Shown here in pieces: positions 51,401-59,947 of a stretch of DNA of 64,000 nucleotides. A program made the position numbers and the translations under genes. The stretch lies in NCBI RefSeq assembly GCF_016734905.1, contig NZ_JAERPO010000004.1, forward strand, positions 1-64,000. The letters are read 5' to 3'. The notes under the pieces were generated by a model. The model saw only the letters and a list, made by a program, of their open reading frames with translations, was not told the origin of the DNA and did not search any database. Positions within the stretch are counted from its first letter, which is position 1. Each line of letters opens with the position of its first letter. This DNA is from Sphingopyxis jiangsuensis. Its GTDB lineage: Bacteria > Pseudomonadota > Alphaproteobacteria > Sphingomonadales > Sphingomonadaceae.

Positions 51401-53131
51401 TTGGTCAGCTATGTTCCTCCAACCACGGACTATCGCTTTCTCCTCGAAAAGGTGCTGGGGTTCGACCAGATCATGGCCGAGTTGGGCCGGGACATCGACG
51501 TCGAACTCGCTGTCGCCGTGCTCGAAGAAGCGGGCCGGCTGTGCGCCGACCGGCTGCACCCTCTCAACCGCGAGGGCGACGAATTCGGGTGCCGGCTGGT
51601 GGACGGCGCGGTGGAGACCCCACCGGGTTTCGCCGAGGCGTACCGCGATTTTGTCGCGGCAGGGTGGCCGGCGCTCAGTGCCGATCCGGAGCATGGCGGA
51701 CAAGGCCTGCCGCTTGTCGTGCAACTTTGGGCCGACGAGATGCTCTCGGCCACCAATCTTGCGTTCGGGCTGTGCCCGAGCCTGACGCGCGGCGCCTGCG
51801 AAGCACTCGCCGCCCATGCCGACCCCGAGCTCAAGGCGCGCTGGCTTCCGCCGCTCGTGCGAGGGGAATGGACGGGCGCAATGGCCTTGACCGAGAGCGC
51901 GGCGGGATCCGATCTTTCGCTCCTCAGAACGCGGGCCGAGCCGCGCAACGACGGCAGCTATCAGGTCAACGGCACGAAGATTTTCATTTCTTCCGGCGAC
52001 CATGACTATGGCGGAAACATCGTCCATCTCGTCCTCGCGCGGCTCCCGGGCGCGCCGCACGGCGTCAAGGGGATCAGCCTGTTTCTCGTTCCGAAGTTTC
52101 TGCCCGATGCCGCTGGCAATTTCAGTATTCGCAATGCGATGTCCGTTGGCGCTCTGGAAAAGAAGATGGGCATGCACGCCCAGCCGACCTGCCTCATGAA
52201 CTATGACGATGCGACGGCTTGGCTGGTTGGCGAGCCGCATCGCGGCCTCGCCGCGATGTTCACGATGATGAACACCGAACGGCTGATGTGCGGCGTTCAG
52301 GGGTTGGGCGTCGCAGGCGGTGCGTACCAGCAGGCATTGGCCTATGCCCGCGACAGACGACAGGGCCGCGCGACCGGCACTTCATCGGGGCCTGCGGCAA
52401 TCATCGAGCATGCTGATGTGCGCCGCATGCTGCTTTCGATTCGGTCTTTTGTCGAGGCCGCGCGTGCGCTGGTCGGCTGGTGTGCGTTGCAGGTCGATCG
52501 GGCGCGACACCATCCGGATTCTGCCGAACGCGCCCGCGCTGACTGTGTTGCCGCCTTGCTGACACCCGTCATCAAGGCCGGACTTACCGACATGGGCTTT
52601 GAGAGCGCCGTCGTGGCGCAGCAGATTTTCGGCGGTCACGGCTACATCCGCGAATGGGGAATGGAGCAATATGTTCGCGACGCCCGCATCGCCCAGATCT
52701 ACGAAGGGACCAATGGTATCCAGGCGATGGATCTCGTGACCCGGAAACTGCCGCTCGAAGACGGAGCAGTCGCCGACACCTTTTTCGAGGCAATAGCGGC
52801 CGATCTGCGCGCGGCTCCGGAATTGTACGTGACTGAGCGCACACGCATCGCGTTGGACCAGTTGCGCGGCGCAACGGCGCAGGTTCGTGAGGCACAAGCG
52901 AACATGGCCGGTGCGGTCGCGGTCGATTATCTGCGGCTGTTCACGCTGGTGTTGCTCGGATGGATGTGGTCGCGGATTGTCGCTGGCGCGGCAGCAGAAA
53001 CAACATTCAAGGTCAAGCTTGCCACCGCCGACTTTTTCGCTCGCCGGAGTCTGTCGCAATCCGACGGTCTCGCCGCGGGCATCGCAGCGGCGATCGAAGG
53101 GGGCGAGCTCCTCGCCGCCGCCGACTTTTGA
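51401..53131 (+). CDS. Acyl-CoA dehydrogenase
   Basis: 576 residues, the long bacterial type with a C-terminal extra domain. FAD-binding segments are MALTESAAGSDLS and KIFISSGDHD; the catalytic Glu lies in AQIYEGTNGIQAMDL. It starts with TTG at 51,401, supported by CAGGAG upstream. It introduces a 2,3-double bond into the acyl-CoA made by the ligase, the first step of a beta-oxidation-like route. Confidence 0.9.
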   Translation: MVSYVPPTTDYRFLLEKVLGFDQIMAELGRDIDVELAVAVLEEAGRLCADRLHPLNREGDEFGCRLVDGAVETPPGFAEAYRDFVAAGWPALSADPEHGGQGLPLVVQLWADEMLSATNLAFGLCPSLTRGACEALAAHADPELKARWLPPLVRGEWTGAMALTESAAGSDLSLLRTRAEPRNDGSYQVNGTKIFISSGDHDYGGNIVHLVLARLPGAPHGVKGISLFLVPKFLPDAAGNFSIRNAMSVGALEKKMGMHAQPTCLMNYDDATAWLVGEPHRGLAAMFTMMNTERLMCGVQGLGVAGGAYQQALAYARDRRQGRATGTSSGPAAIIEHADVRRMLLSIRSFVEAARALVGWCALQVDRARHHPDSAERARADCVAALLTPVIKAGLTDMGFESAVVAQQIFGGHGYIREWGMEQYVRDARIAQIYEGTNGIQAMDLVTRKLPLEDGAVADTFFEAIAADLRAAPELYVTERTRIALDQLRGATAQVREAQANMAGAVAVDYLRLFTLVLLGWMWSRIVAGAAAETTFKVKLATADFFARRSLSQSDGLAAGIAAAIEGGELLAAADF

Positions 53132-53148
53132 TCTGCCGCGAAAGACTC

Positions 53149-54930
53149 ATGACCATCGAGATCGAGAATTTGCGCGATGTGCATTTGCTGCGCATCGCAA
53201 ACGGACCCGCCAATATACTCTCGGTCGCCACCGGGGTTACCGCAGCGCTTGCGACGGCACTGGCGACCGCTCAGGCCGCGCCGGAGTGCCGCGGGGTCGT
53301 CATTGCCGGCGGCCGCGACATATTCTGCGGCGGCGCCGATCTTGGCGATCTCAGCTGCTCCGACGATCTGCGCGAACTGTTCGCGGCCATCGAATGGTCC
53401 GCCATTCCCGTGATAATGGCGATCGGCGGCGCTGCACTTGGCGGCGGTGTCGAACTGGCACTCGCCGGTCACTGGCGCATCGCAACGCGGGCCGCGCGTT
53501 TCGCTCTTCCCGAAGTCGGTCTCGGGCTGCTGCCAGGGCTGGGCGGGACGCAGCGATTGCCGCGCTTGATCGGCGCCCATTGCGCGCTCGAATTGATGCT
53601 GTCGGGAAGAGAGGTCACTGCCGAAGCCGCGCTCGCCGCCGGACTGATTGACGCCATCGTCGATGAGGATGTCGTTGAGACCGCGATCCGCTTTGTTCGC
53701 GATGGCAAGGCGCCGGTGCGCCGGACGTGCGAATTGCCGCCACCTCGCGATGCTGCTTCTGCGGTGACAGCGCGCCGTCAAACGCTGCGACCGAGTCTCA
53801 ATCGGGCGCCCGAACGCATCCTCGACTGTGTCGCAGGCATATCGGCGGATTTCTCCGCTGGTATGCGACTGGAGGCGAAATGGTTCGACAGGCTGGTGGC
53901 GTCGGAGGCGTCGGGCGGGCTTCGGCACGCGTTTTTCGCATATCGGGCTGCCAAACATATTCCGGGGCTGGACAAGGGGCGAAGGGCAAGACCGCCTGCG
54001 GCGGCACATATTTGGGGGCACTGCGCCTTTTCGCAGCAAATGGCGCTCGCCATGCGGGCGTCGGGGGTCGAGGTTTTCCAAGGCGATCCTCATGAAGGCC
54101 CCGGCAAACCGGAGCTTGTCGTTGTGGTGAACGAAACAGACGGATTGCATGCCGGGCCGGCCTCCACCACTGCCGCCGTCACCGCCTTTCCACGACGTGC
54201 CGCGACATCATCCGGCAAGCAGGATGTTCACATTCGCCGCGACGCTCAAGCGGCGGCAAAGCAGGTCCAATTTCAATGTGCGGGCTCCGGGGCGCTGCTG
54301 GAGGTGATCCGAACGCAGCACACAGCGCCCACCGCATTGGCGACGATGGCGGCACTCGGTAAGGCGATGGGCAAGACGGTCATCGTGTCGGGTGACCGTA
54401 ATGGGTCGATTATCGAACGCCTGATCGAGGGTTATGGCGCGTCGGTCGGCTCGCTGCTGGCGTCAGGCACTTCGTCTGACCGCATAGAACAAGCGCTTAC
54501 GCGATGGGGCATGGCGCAAGGGCCCGTTGCGGCAGGCCACCTTTGCTCGCCCGCGGCCGGAACCTGCCCTCGCGTCAGCTTGCGCCCGCAGCAGGCGAGC
54601 GATGCGCAAATCGTCGAACTCTGTTTGCTTCACCTCATCAACGAGGGTGCGCGGCTTATCGACGACCAGGTCGCTTGGCGCACTGCCGATATCGACGTTG
54701 TCGCCCTGGAGGTGTTGGGATTCCCGCGCGAACGCGGCGGGCCGATGTTTCAGGCCGATCGGATCGGTCTTCCCCGCGTCCTCGCGCGATTGCGAAGCCT
54801 CTATGCCGAGGGGAGGCTGGCCCGCGAGCCGGCAGCGCTGATCGAGACGCTCGCGCGAGCGAATGTCGCACTCTCAGGGTACGACGCCACGGCGGGGCTG
54901 ACGCGGATCGAGCGACAGGCTGCTATGTAG
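53149..54930 (+). CDS. Enoyl-CoA hydratase fused to degenerate 3-hydroxyacyl-CoA dehydrogenase
   Basis: 593 residues. The N-terminal crotonase domain is complete: FCGGADLGDL, then both catalytic Glu residues in GGGVELAL and LPEVGLGLLPGLGGTQRL. The C-terminal part aligns by shape with a 3-hydroxyacyl-CoA dehydrogenase (GSGALLEVIR, GKAMGKTVIVSG, GFPRERGGPMF), but the NAD-binding GxGxxG is replaced by IWGHCAFSQQMA and the catalytic His before the NP/SP segment is absent. It probably hydrates enoyl-CoA but cannot oxidise the product by itself. Seventeen bases after the acyl-CoA dehydrogenase gene. Confidence 0.85.
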   Translation: MTIEIENLRDVHLLRIANGPANILSVATGVTAALATALATAQAAPECRGVVIAGGRDIFCGGADLGDLSCSDDLRELFAAIEWSAIPVIMAIGGAALGGGVELALAGHWRIATRAARFALPEVGLGLLPGLGGTQRLPRLIGAHCALELMLSGREVTAEAALAAGLIDAIVDEDVVETAIRFVRDGKAPVRRTCELPPPRDAASAVTARRQTLRPSLNRAPERILDCVAGISADFSAGMRLEAKWFDRLVASEASGGLRHAFFAYRAAKHIPGLDKGRRARPPAAAHIWGHCAFSQQMALAMRASGVEVFQGDPHEGPGKPELVVVVNETDGLHAGPASTTAAVTAFPRRAATSSGKQDVHIRRDAQAAAKQVQFQCAGSGALLEVIRTQHTAPTALATMAALGKAMGKTVIVSGDRNGSIIERLIEGYGASVGSLLASGTSSDRIEQALTRWGMAQGPVAAGHLCSPAAGTCPRVSLRPQQASDAQIVELCLLHLINEGARLIDDQVAWRTADIDVVALEVLGFPRERGGPMFQADRIGLPRVLARLRSLYAEGRLAREPAALIETLARANVALSGYDATAGLTRIERQAAM

Positions 54931-55032
54931 AATGACGTTCTACGCTGAAGCGATAAACCGTCGCGCCGGGCGACAATCGCGGTGCGCTAAGAGTCCGTCC
55001 CCATCCATTTACCGGAACGGAAAATATTGACC

Positions 55033-55440
55033 ATGAGCGCATCGATTACCCGGCTTAACCCTCCTGCCCTGCCCGACGCGGCGGCAGCAGGTTATTCGCA
55101 AATCTCTATCGCTGACGCAGGCCGCATCGCCTGTATTTCGGGCCAGGTCGCGTGGACGCGCGATGGGGGGCCGGTGCCTGCGACGCTTGGAGGGCAAGCG
55201 GAGCTGGCCGTCCGCAACGCCAAGGCCGCCCTCGCTGCCATCGGCGCCACCGCAAAAGACCTGATGATCGTGCGCGTCTATCTTGTCGACCTCAATGAAA
55301 CCCGGCTGGGTGAACTGTGGCCGCACGTTCATGCGCTGTTCGACGGTGAACAGCCGAGCCTCACGGGTGTCGGTGTCGCCGCATTGGCGAGCCCCGACCT
55401 TCAGGTCGAGATCGAGATGACCGTGCGTGTGCCGGACTGA
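55033..55440 (+). CDS. RidA-family protein
   Basis: 135 residues, a single RidA domain: ISIADAGRIACISGQVAW, DLMIVRVYLVDLNE and a C-terminal VEIEMTVRV. The conserved Arg of imine deaminases (usually in the R-V-E segment) is not in the normal place, so the activity is uncertain. It lies 100 bases after the fused hydratase gene and before a LysR gene. Confidence 0.8.
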   Translation: MSASITRLNPPALPDAAAAGYSQISIADAGRIACISGQVAWTRDGGPVPATLGGQAELAVRNAKAALAAIGATAKDLMIVRVYLVDLNETRLGELWPHVHALFDGEQPSLTGVGVAALASPDLQVEIEMTVRVPD

Positions 55441-55524
55441 AATCCGCCGCCAAATCCTTCGCCTTCGCCAAAGATCATGGGTCGAAAGCGCAAGGCTGCT
55501 GCATTAGGGTGGCATGAGCAATCC

Positions 55525-56448
55525 ATGTTGGGCGTGGAAGTGGAGAATGCCGTGCTGCGCGCCAATCTGAACGATATTCTGGTATTTCTCGCCATCGTCG
55601 ATGCGGGCAGTTTCGTGGCCGGAGGGCAGGCGATGGGCCTGACCCGGTCGGCGGCGGGGAAGGCCGTTGCCCGGCTCGAGGACCGTCTGGGTGTTCGTCT
55701 TCTTAATCGGACGACGCGCACCCTTAGCCTGACCGACGAAGGCCGAATTTTTTATGATCGCGGCTTGCAGATTGTCAGCGCTATCGAGGATGCCGAAGCC
55801 AGCGTCGCGCAGCAGGGTGGCAAACCGAAGGGACTGCTGCGGCTGACGGTGCCCGACGCGTTCGGTCGTCTCGTTGTCCTTCCCCTGCTCAAGCAATTTC
55901 TGGCTGACTGGCCCGACATCCAGGTCGAGATCAGCTTCAGCGATCGCGTGGCCGATTTGTTCGAGGAAGGGTTCGACCTGGCCGTTCGTATCGGGGTCAC
56001 GAGCTCCGATACCCGCCTCGTGAGCCGTGTCGTCGCCAAATATCGCGCGTTGCTGTGCGCTGCGCCTTCTTATCTCGAACACCGAGGCAACCCCAAGTCG
56101 ATTGACGAGCTTTCTCGCCACGATTGCCTGTTTTTCAGCAGCCGGGCCAGGAAGCAGAGCTGGCGTCTGCGCGATGCATCGACCGCCTGGGCAAAAGTGC
56201 ATGGGCAAAGCCGTTTGCGTCTCGATAGCGGTGAAGCTATTCGCGACGCCGCTCTTGCCGGGCTCGGGATCGGGCTGCTGCCGGAATTTCTGGTTGCAGC
56301 CGATCTCGAAGCGGGGCGGCTACATCATGTGCTCCCCGGCGCCGAGACCGACGAGGTCAAGATCATTACTGTTTATCCGACAAAGCGTTTCCTCGAACCT
56401 CGCGTGCGGCACTTCATCGATATGATGGTGGCAAAGCTCGCGACTTGA
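55525..56448 (+). CDS. LysR-family transcription regulator
   Basis: 307 residues with an N-terminal winged helix (ILVFLAIVDAGSFVAGGQAMGLTRSAAGKAVARLE) and the periplasmic-binding-like effector domain (LRLTVPDAFGRLVVLPLLKQFL). An upstream ATG at 55,477 would add 16 residues. It is convergent with the SDR-isomerase-ligase operon and may control that operon or the preceding CoA genes. Effector unknown. Confidence 0.88.
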   Translation: MLGVEVENAVLRANLNDILVFLAIVDAGSFVAGGQAMGLTRSAAGKAVARLEDRLGVRLLNRTTRTLSLTDEGRIFYDRGLQIVSAIEDAEASVAQQGGKPKGLLRLTVPDAFGRLVVLPLLKQFLADWPDIQVEISFSDRVADLFEEGFDLAVRIGVTSSDTRLVSRVVAKYRALLCAAPSYLEHRGNPKSIDELSRHDCLFFSSRARKQSWRLRDASTAWAKVHGQSRLRLDSGEAIRDAALAGLGIGLLPEFLVAADLEAGRLHHVLPGAETDEVKIITVYPTKRFLEPRVRHFIDMMVAKLAT

Positions 56449-56476
56449 GCGCGCGATCGCGGTGCAATCCTTGGGT

Positions 56477-57352
56477 TTAGGCGTGGTAGGGGTTATCTGG
56501 ATCGGGCAGACCGCGCAATTCGCGCAGGCTGGGGACGAAGAAGTCGGGCACGATATCGATGTCGGCGATGCCCGGCGGCGCATAGCTGGCCAGATCGTCG
56601 ATGCCATGCGCGGCGAGCAGTTCGTCGTCGATAAAGAAATTGCCGGTCGTTTCGCTGGCCTTGCTGGTCAGCACGATATGCGCGGCGTCGGCCATGATTT
56701 CGGGCGAACGCAGCGCTCCCTGCCCGATGGCGGGTTTGAACTCTGCCATGGCCGCGGTCGCAATGGCCGTTCGCGGCCATAGCGCATTGGCGCCAATCCG
56801 GCCGCGATACTCGCCGGCGACGCCGAGGATCACGAGGCTCATTGCATATTTCGCCATGCTGTAGGCAACATGCGGTGCGAACCAGCGCTCTTCCATATGG
56901 AGCGGCGGCGAAATGGCCAAGATGTGGGGGTTGTCCGCATTCAGCAGATGCGGAAGGCATTTCTGCGTGACCAGAAACGTTCCCCGTCCATTGACGCCAT
57001 GCATCAGGTCAAACCGTTTCATCGGTGTGTCGAGAATTCCCGTCAGCCGGATCGCGCTGGCGTTGTTGATGCAGATATCGATTCCGCCGAACGTTCGAAC
57101 GGCCTCCTCGACCGCACGCTCGACCTGATCTTCCTCTCGGATATCGCACAGGATCGGCAGGGCTTGTCCGCCGGCATCACGGATCGCCGCCGCGGCACTA
57201 TAGATCGTGCCCGGAAGCGTCGGATGGGGTTCACTCGTCTTCGCCGCGATTGCGACATTTGCGCCGTCGCGCGCCGCGCGCAGCGCAATCGCAAGACCGA
57301 TACCGCGCGAGCCGCCGCTGATGAAGAGCGTCTTGTTTTTGAGCGAAGCCAT
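56477..57352 (-). CDS. SDR oxidoreductase, HSDL2-like
   Basis: 291 residues. NAD(P)-binding SGGSRGIGLAIA, NNASA, and the catalytic YSMAK with Ser in LAISPPLHM. The pattern with SEPHPTLPGTIYSAAAAI is typical for the hydroxysteroid dehydrogenase-like 2 group, usually tied to fatty-acid or sterol-like substrates. The start at 57,352 is chosen by the family N-terminus. Last gene of a leftward operon with an HCCA-isomerase-like protein and a CoA ligase. It could supply the 3-hydroxyacyl oxidation lacking in the fused hydratase. Confidence 0.88.
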   Translation of the reverse strand: MASLKNKTLFISGGSRGIGLAIALRAARDGANVAIAAKTSEPHPTLPGTIYSAAAAIRDAGGQALPILCDIREEDQVERAVEEAVRTFGGIDICINNASAIRLTGILDTPMKRFDLMHGVNGRGTFLVTQKCLPHLLNADNPHILAISPPLHMEERWFAPHVAYSMAKYAMSLVILGVAGEYRGRIGANALWPRTAIATAAMAEFKPAIGQGALRSPEIMADAAHIVLTSKASETTGNFFIDDELLAAHGIDDLASYAPPGIADIDIVPDFFVPSLRELRGLPDPDNPYHA

Positions 57353-57422
57353 TATGTCCTGTCCTCTATTGCGGCCGGCGGCCGCCCGATACTCGTGATA
57401 CGGCAAGGAGGGAACGCGAGGG

Positions 57423-58064
57423 CTACCATCCGCCGCTGGCGATCCACGCCTCGACCATGGGGATTCGGTCGGCGCCCCAGAATGTTTCGCCGTCGACGAC
57501 GAAGGTAGGCGATCCGAACACTCCCGCGCATATCGCAGCAGCCACTTCATCGGCCAGCGCCTTCTTGATCGCGTCGCTTTGCAGCGCTTCGGCTGCGCCA
57601 GAGCGTGGCAGGCCGATCTCTGCGATGACATCGAGGACCGTGTCGTCGCGCGAAATGTCGCGACCGCCGGACCAATGCGCCCGATACAGGGCTAGAATGA
57701 GCGCGTGAAGATGGTCGGGGGCAGCTCTGCGCGCCCATATTGCCGCCCGCGCCGCCGCGAGCGAGGAGAAGCCGAAGCGAGCGGAATCCGTGAGGCGGAG
57801 GCCATGATGGCGTAGTGACCGGGCGATGTCGTGCCGGAGATAGGGGCCCTTTAGTGGTGTTTCGAGCGGCGGAGGCAGACCCATTGCGTCGAGCACCGTC
57901 ACCTTCAGCAGGATCGGATGCCAGCGGAGCGGCCGGGCGAAGCGTGCCGCCACTTCGCCTATCTTTTCAGCGGCGATCCACCCATAGGGCGACACAAAGT
58001 CGAAATAGACGTCGATCGCGCGCTCGCTTGCAGCGGCGTCGCGCTCTGCGAATTCAATCGGCAC
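57423..58064 (-). CDS. 2-Hydroxychromene-2-carboxylate isomerase / DsbA-like protein
   Basis: 213 residues of the DsbA-like kappa-class fold. FDFVSPYGWIAA carries the Ser used to activate glutathione in HCCA isomerases, and VFGSPTFVVDGETFWGADR is the conserved C-terminal part. Such proteins isomerise ring-cleavage products in polycyclic aromatic degradation, though many have other substrates. It starts 3 bases after the ligase stop. Confidence 0.85.
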   Translation of the reverse strand: MPIEFAERDAAASERAIDVYFDFVSPYGWIAAEKIGEVAARFARPLRWHPILLKVTVLDAMGLPPPLETPLKGPYLRHDIARSLRHHGLRLTDSARFGFSSLAAARAAIWARRAAPDHLHALILALYRAHWSGGRDISRDDTVLDVIAEIGLPRSGAAEALQSDAIKKALADEVAAAICAGVFGSPTFVVDGETFWGADRIPMVEAWIASGGW

Positions 58065-58067
58065 GGG

Positions 58068-59693
58068 CTAATCGCCGGACGCGCGGCTGAGGAGGATATC
58101 GCGCAAGGCGAATTTTTGAACTTTTCCCGACGCCGTTTGCGGGAAAACCTCCATGAAGTGCCATCGCCGTGGCACCTTATATCCGGCCAGCCGGGCACGA
58201 CAGTAGTCGGTGAGATCTTCGGGTGACGGCTGCCCGGCTTCGGCCGGGCGGATGCAGGCAGCGACCGTCTCGCCCCAGTCGGCGTCGGGAATGCCGACGA
58301 CCGCGGCATCGGCGACCCCGGGGTGGGCGATGAGCACATCCTCGATCTCGCGCGGGTAGACATTTTCACCGCCTCGAATGATCATGTCGCGCAGCCTGCC
58401 GAGAACCCGGCAATATCCATATTCGTCCATGCTGCCGACGTCGCCCGTGTGAAGCCATCCTTCGGCATCAATCGCGGATTTGGTCGCTTCCTCGGAATCA
58501 TGATAGCCCGCCATGATGCAATAACCCCGCGCGCAGATTTCGCCCGAGACACCGATCGGTTGCACCGCGCCGCTTGCGGGATCAATGATCTTAACCTCGG
58601 TCTGAGGAAGCGGCCTGCCGATAGTCTCGGCCCACTGCGGATGCGGATCCGCAGGCAGGGTGTGGGTGAGATAGGGCGATGATTCGGTCTGCCCGAAGCC
58701 GATGCCGACCTCGACGCCCGCGACACGCTGCGCGCGGCGGACAAGTTCGGGCGGCACCGGCGCGCCGCCCAATGTTACAAGCCGCCACGTCGTCAGGTCG
58801 CGTGGCGCCTTTTCCTGGACTTCGAGCATCCGGGTGAGCATTGTCGGGACGCAAAGCGTAATTGTGCCGCGCAGATGCTCGAACAAGTCGAGCATCCGGT
58901 CCGCGTCAAAACCCGGCGCCATGACCTGGGTGCCTCCGGTCTGGAGCGCACCCAGGGTCGCGAGTCCGCAGCCGGCGGTATGGAACATCGGCATTGCGTT
59001 AATCCACACATCGCCTTCGCGGGCACCGATCGTCTCGGCATAGAGGCGCGCATTGTTGGCGAGACCCCGATGCTTCAAACAGGCGCCTTTGGGAAAGCCG
59101 GTCGTGCCCGATGTATATTGGATCTGGGCGATTGCCTCCGGCAACACCTTCGGAAGCTGGCGATCCGTATCCGTGGTCATGAAGTCGCCCCAACCGGACA
59201 ATGGCAAGACAAACTCGAGGCCGGGCAAATCTGTGCGGACCTGCGCGACGATCGCGCAAAGGTCGCGCCCACGATAATTGTCTTCGACGATGATGCCTTT
59301 CGCCCGGGACTGGCGAAGGACGTGGGTCAGTTCATGAGCGAGATAGGCCGGGTTGACCGTGACGAGTACGAGTCCCGCTAGAGCCGCGCCATATTCGACG
59401 ATCGCCCATTCGGGTCGGTTGCTTGACCAGATGGCGACATGGTCGCCCGGCTCGAAATGTTCGAGGAGCGCCTGTGCTGCGAGACGCGCGTCCGCCGCGA
59501 GATCGCGAAATGACCAGCTGCGCCGCAGTCCGGGCGCCGATTGTCCGTCGATCAGTGCGATCGCGTCGTCAAAACGGTCGGCCGCGGCAAGCAGTATCTC
59601 GCCGACGGGCTGTTCAATTAGCGGGATGCTGCGGTCAGCGGGGTACCACGAGGCGGTAAGCGGGCGCGAGGTGGCCAGCATCTCGTGCATCAT
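58068..59693 (-). CDS. Acyl-CoA synthetase (AMP-forming)
   Basis: 541 residues; IQYTSGTTGFPKGA is the ATP-binding loop, EGWLHTGDVGSM and SGKVQKFALRD are the A8 and A10 motifs with the catalytic Lys. Related to medium-chain and cyclic-acid CoA ligases. The start is 59,693 or 59,690. First gene of the leftward operon, divergent from a TonB receptor gene with which it shares a 254-base promoter region. Confidence 0.9.
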   Translation of the reverse strand: MMHEMLATSRPLTASWYPADRSIPLIEQPVGEILLAAADRFDDAIALIDGQSAPGLRRSWSFRDLAADARLAAQALLEHFEPGDHVAIWSSNRPEWAIVEYGAALAGLVLVTVNPAYLAHELTHVLRQSRAKGIIVEDNYRGRDLCAIVAQVRTDLPGLEFVLPLSGWGDFMTTDTDRQLPKVLPEAIAQIQYTSGTTGFPKGACLKHRGLANNARLYAETIGAREGDVWINAMPMFHTAGCGLATLGALQTGGTQVMAPGFDADRMLDLFEHLRGTITLCVPTMLTRMLEVQEKAPRDLTTWRLVTLGGAPVPPELVRRAQRVAGVEVGIGFGQTESSPYLTHTLPADPHPQWAETIGRPLPQTEVKIIDPASGAVQPIGVSGEICARGYCIMAGYHDSEEATKSAIDAEGWLHTGDVGSMDEYGYCRVLGRLRDMIIRGGENVYPREIEDVLIAHPGVADAAVVGIPDADWGETVAACIRPAEAGQPSPEDLTDYCRARLAGYKVPRRWHFMEVFPQTASGKVQKFALRDILLSRASGD

Positions 59694-59947
59694 GTGTCTC
59701 CCTCTCAACGCATCGAACGAGTGCGCATTTCTAGCGATGGGGAACAGGCAATGTCAAATAATGATTTATATCGAAATAATGAAATTTCGATAGATCGCGA
59801 CCCTTTGCCTCCGTTTCCCGTGGCCTGGGATGCACCGGCTGTACGAATTGCAATATATGAAATATGTGCATATATTGACATAGCGGTCATCAGTGGTAAG
59901 GAGAGGCAAATAGGGCGGGACGCGCTCGAAGTCCGGGAGGGAAGACA
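59694..59947. promoter_or_regulatory. Divergent promoter region, CoA ligase / TonB receptor
   Basis: AT-rich. ATGTCAA (59,751-59,757) reads TTGACAT on the minus strand towards the ligase, and TTGACAT (59,875-59,881) faces the receptor. GAAATTTCGATA-like repeats (ATCGAAAT...ATTTCGAT, about 59,770-59,793) form a further dyad. No gene is seen inside. Confidence 0.5.
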
